DNA of 8,733 nucleotides, from positions 1 to 8,733 of the forward strand of contig CBDUQN010000112.1 of NCBI GenBank assembly GCA_965369375.1. The letters run 5' to 3'. The DNA is from CBDUQN01 sp965369375. Its GTDB lineage: Bacteria > Krumholzibacteriota > Krumholzibacteriia > Krumholzibacteriales > Krumholzibacteriaceae. This document shows, in pieces, positions 7,304 through 8,733 of this stretch; the first letter of the stretch is position 1, and every line of letters begins with the position of its first letter. Below the pieces are notes generated by a model. That model had not been told where the DNA came from. It did not search any database and saw nothing but the letters and a program-made list of their open reading frames with translations. Both the position numbers and the translations under genes were made by a program.

Positions 7304-7332
7304 ATTATATCATAAGTTCCGGCTGCTGACAA
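7304..7332 (-). promoter_or_regulatory. Promoter of the cysteine-rich secreted protein gene
   Basis: On the minus strand, TTGTCA (7327-7332) and a perfect TATAAT (7304-7309) are separated by exactly 17 nt, the best sigma-70-like site in the window. The predicted start is near 7297, giving a leader of about 29 nt that contains the strong Shine-Dalgarno sequence. Confidence 0.75.
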
Positions 7333-7409
7333 TAGATGGCCTTTTTGGTCAGATTCAAGGGTGGCGCATAGACAGAGAACACGGCTCGATAGATTAGGGG
7401 TGGTTCGGC

Positions 7410-7730
7410 ATGAACCGTATAATTGCTATTCTGAGCGCGTCTCTATTCCTGGTAGCGTGCCACACCGTTACGGCTGAATCGCAACCCGCCATGCTCGGTC
7501 TCTATTTCGATTCGCAGGGAAACAGGATGGGCGGGATGCCTCCCGCTCTTACTGTCTTCGATGCATACCTGATACTCAAGGATGCCGAGTACAATGTGAC
7601 CGGCGACGACGATCACCAAAAAGATGGTGCTTTTGAAGTGATAGAAACTCCTCGAATTCGACCCCACCACATTGATTCTGCAGAATCGAAAGCAAATAAA
7701 TCATTATCTATTAAAAATACTTGCAGTTAG
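7410..7730 (+). CDS. Short exported protein, possible lipoprotein; possibly truncated
   Basis: A 106-residue product with a clear N-terminal export signal. A lipobox-like LVAC (residues 14-17) suggests lipoprotein processing, but signal peptidase I cleavage after TVTA is also possible. Residues 28-60 (MLGLYFDSQGN ... LTVFDAYLILKDAEYN) resemble the start of small secreted proteins of FCB-type candidate phyla, which as I recall them usually run to 150-180 residues. From about residue 75 the sequence becomes polar, has no beta pattern and enters A/T-rich DNA (7640-7760). The 3' part may therefore be out-of-frame or joined to unrelated sequence. AGGGG (7396-7400) is 9 nt before the ATG. No strong promoter was found. 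It is either a real short protein or the 5' remnant of a longer gene. Confidence 0.55.
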   Translation: MNRIIAILSASLFLVACHTVTAESQPAMLGLYFDSQGNRMGGMPPALTVFDAYLILKDAEYNVTGDDDHQKDGAFEVIETPRIRPHHIDSAESKANKSLSIKNTCS

Positions 7731-7749
7731 CTCATGTTTTCTCTACGAT
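7721..7749 (+). promoter_or_regulatory. Possible promoter of the terminal repeat-protein gene
   Basis: TTGCAG (7721-7726) and TACGAT (7744-7749) are 17 nt apart, about 60 nt before the start codon. The matches are only three and four of six bases, and the site overlaps the end of the preceding ORF. Confidence 0.3.
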
Positions 7750-7810
7750 AACCTACAGCTTGCTATCAACAAAATTCACAGCGGAACCTTTTCCACGAAA
7801 GGGGAATATG

Positions 7811-8733
7811 ATGAGAACGTTTGTTAAGTTGGCAATCGTCGCGGCTCTCGCTATTACAGTGAGCTTCGGCATCGTGCACACCGCGCCGCTGGATGATTGG
7901 TTCCGGACGAACGCCAACGGTTTCGGGAATCCTCATAACATCAGAGCCGTACCACTGAACGTCCTTGCACCGTACATATATGCAGGAACGGAAAACAAAG
8001 CGGAAGGGGCGGAGATCTGGTGCTCCGATGACGGCGTGAAATGGCGCAGGACAATGTACGCCGGGTTCGACGGAGATCCAAACAATATCGAGGTCGGCTC
8101 GATGGGATATTTAAACGGCTTACTCTACGCGTCAACCGTGAATGAGGTAACGGGGACCGAAATCTGGGCGTCCGGAAACGGTTGGAACTGGACGCAGGTC
8201 AATACCGATGGATTCGGGGATGCCAATAATATGGATGTTCTCGCCTTCAAAGTCTTCGGTGGTTACCTCTATGCGGGAACGCAGAACATGGTCACCGGCG
8301 GCGAGATGTGGCGAACCGCCGACGGCACGACCTGGAACCAGGTCCATAGCGACGGATTCGGCGACGCCGATAACCTCGCCTTCATACCGACGGAGGTCTT
8401 CGGCGGCTACCTCTATACGGGAACGTTCAATATGGTAGACGGCGGCGGAATCTGGCGGTCCGATAACGGCACAGACTGGACGCAGATCAACACCAGCGGA
8501 TTCGGGGACGCCGAAAACTTCGTCACGGTCCCGATGGACATCTTCGGCAGCCTCCTCTACGCCACCACGTGGAACGAGGTGAATGGCACGGAGGTCTGGC
8601 GGTCCGACAACGGCACGGCATGGACGCAGGTCAGCACCGGCGGATTCGGCGATACCAATAATGAAGGCGCTCTCGGCGCGGTCTTCGACGGCTACTTCTA
8701 CATTGGAACACTCAACGATGTAACCGGCGGGGA
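7811..8733 (+). CDS. Secreted 48-residue-repeat protein with Asp-box-like motifs (3' partial)
   Basis: An open frame that runs off the window end without a stop; 307 residues are visible. Residues 1-25 are a signal peptide (likely cut after VHTA). From residue 37 the protein is built of ~48-residue repeats: GFGDxNN, a hydrophobic stretch, (G)YLYAGT, N-x-V-T-G-G-E, (I/V)WRSDNGTxWTQV. The DNG-x-x-W part resembles the Asp-box (BNR) turns of sialidase-type beta-propellers, though the serine is shifted by one position. A surface or extracellular propeller is a reasonable inference; no catalytic residues can be named. Two adjacent in-frame ATGs exist (7808 and 7811). I chose 7811 because AAAGGGG (7798-7804) is then 6 nt away rather than 3. 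Unlike the two larger repeat proteins, its C-terminus is unseen, so a sorting domain cannot be judged. Confidence 0.88.
   Translation, partial: MRTFVKLAIVAALAITVSFGIVHTAPLDDWFRTNANGFGNPHNIRAVPLNVLAPYIYAGTENKAEGAEIWCSDDGVKWRRTMYAGFDGDPNNIEVGSMGYLNGLLYASTVNEVTGTEIWASGNGWNWTQVNTDGFGDANNMDVLAFKVFGGYLYAGTQNMVTGGEMWRTADGTTWNQVHSDGFGDADNLAFIPTEVFGGYLYTGTFNMVDGGGIWRSDNGTDWTQINTSGFGDAENFVTVPMDIFGSLLYATTWNEVNGTEVWRSDNGTAWTQVSTGGFGDTNNEGALGAVFDGYFYIGTLNDVTGG
7919..8733 (+). repeat. 48-residue (144-nt) repeat array, five units plus partial
   Basis: The G-F landmark falls at residues 37, 85, 134, 182, 230 and 278 of the encoded protein, a spacing of 48, 49, 48, 48 and 48. Unit 2 has GFDGDPNN in place of GFGDxNN. 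Units 3-6 are clearly similar even as DNA (for example GGATTCGG followed by GA near 8212, 8354, 8498 and 8642), indicating more recent amplification than in the other two repeat proteins. Confidence 0.9.

Noticed and set aside
7919..8733. Regular spacing suggesting a CRISPR or DNA satellite array
   Set aside because: The 144-nt period is in frame with a protein repeat, and there are no short identical repeats separated by unique spacers.

Overview
The window looks like chromosomal DNA of a bacterium from the FCB superphylum or a related candidate phylum (Latescibacterota, Eisenbacteria or Krumholzibacteriota type). The main evidence is two secreted repeat proteins ending in a FlgD/T9SS-type-A-like domain with the 'NPNPFNP' signature, one of them also carrying fibronectin-type modules of the 'DVPGDQGG...TW' kind. 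The lineage is an inference, because no rRNA or phylogenetic marker is present. Promoters resemble sigma-70 sites, and most genes have clear Shine-Dalgarno sequences.

Layout. Positions 60-2015 (minus) encode a secreted protein with eight ~54-residue repeats and a C-terminal sorting-type domain. A tRNA-His gene (2258-2334, minus) and a decayed tRNA-Arg copy (2398-2470, minus) follow. Next comes a paralogous, larger eight-repeat protein on the plus strand (2605-5052), with its own promoter and a tandem 14-bp repeat just upstream of the -35 box. An intact tRNA-Arg(UCU) gene (5117-5190, minus) lies just beyond it. The decayed and intact tRNA-Arg copies share about 27 nt of flank, so they form imperfect direct repeats bracketing the 815-aa repeat-protein gene.

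Positions 5598-6668 (plus) encode a PP-loop enzyme of the N-acetyl-sugar amidotransferase (WbpG/PseA/LegA-like) family, without visible partner genes. It converges on a small secreted, cysteine-rich protein with a CARDB-like C-terminus (6684-7268, minus). A short exported or lipoprotein-type ORF, possibly truncated (7410-7730, plus), follows. The window ends inside a third secreted repeat protein (7811 to beyond 8733, plus) with an almost exact 48-residue period and Asp-box-like motifs.

The genes do not form an obvious operon: most appear singly transcribed. The theme is export to the cell surface, with five of six proteins carrying signal peptides and three being solenoid- or propeller-like repeat proteins. 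I see no phage, transposase, integrase, CRISPR array or toxin-antitoxin module. I cannot point to a defined new multi-gene system. The most unusual items are the tRNA-bracketed paralogue, the one-cysteine-per-repeat architecture and the orphan amidotransferase with extra cysteines.
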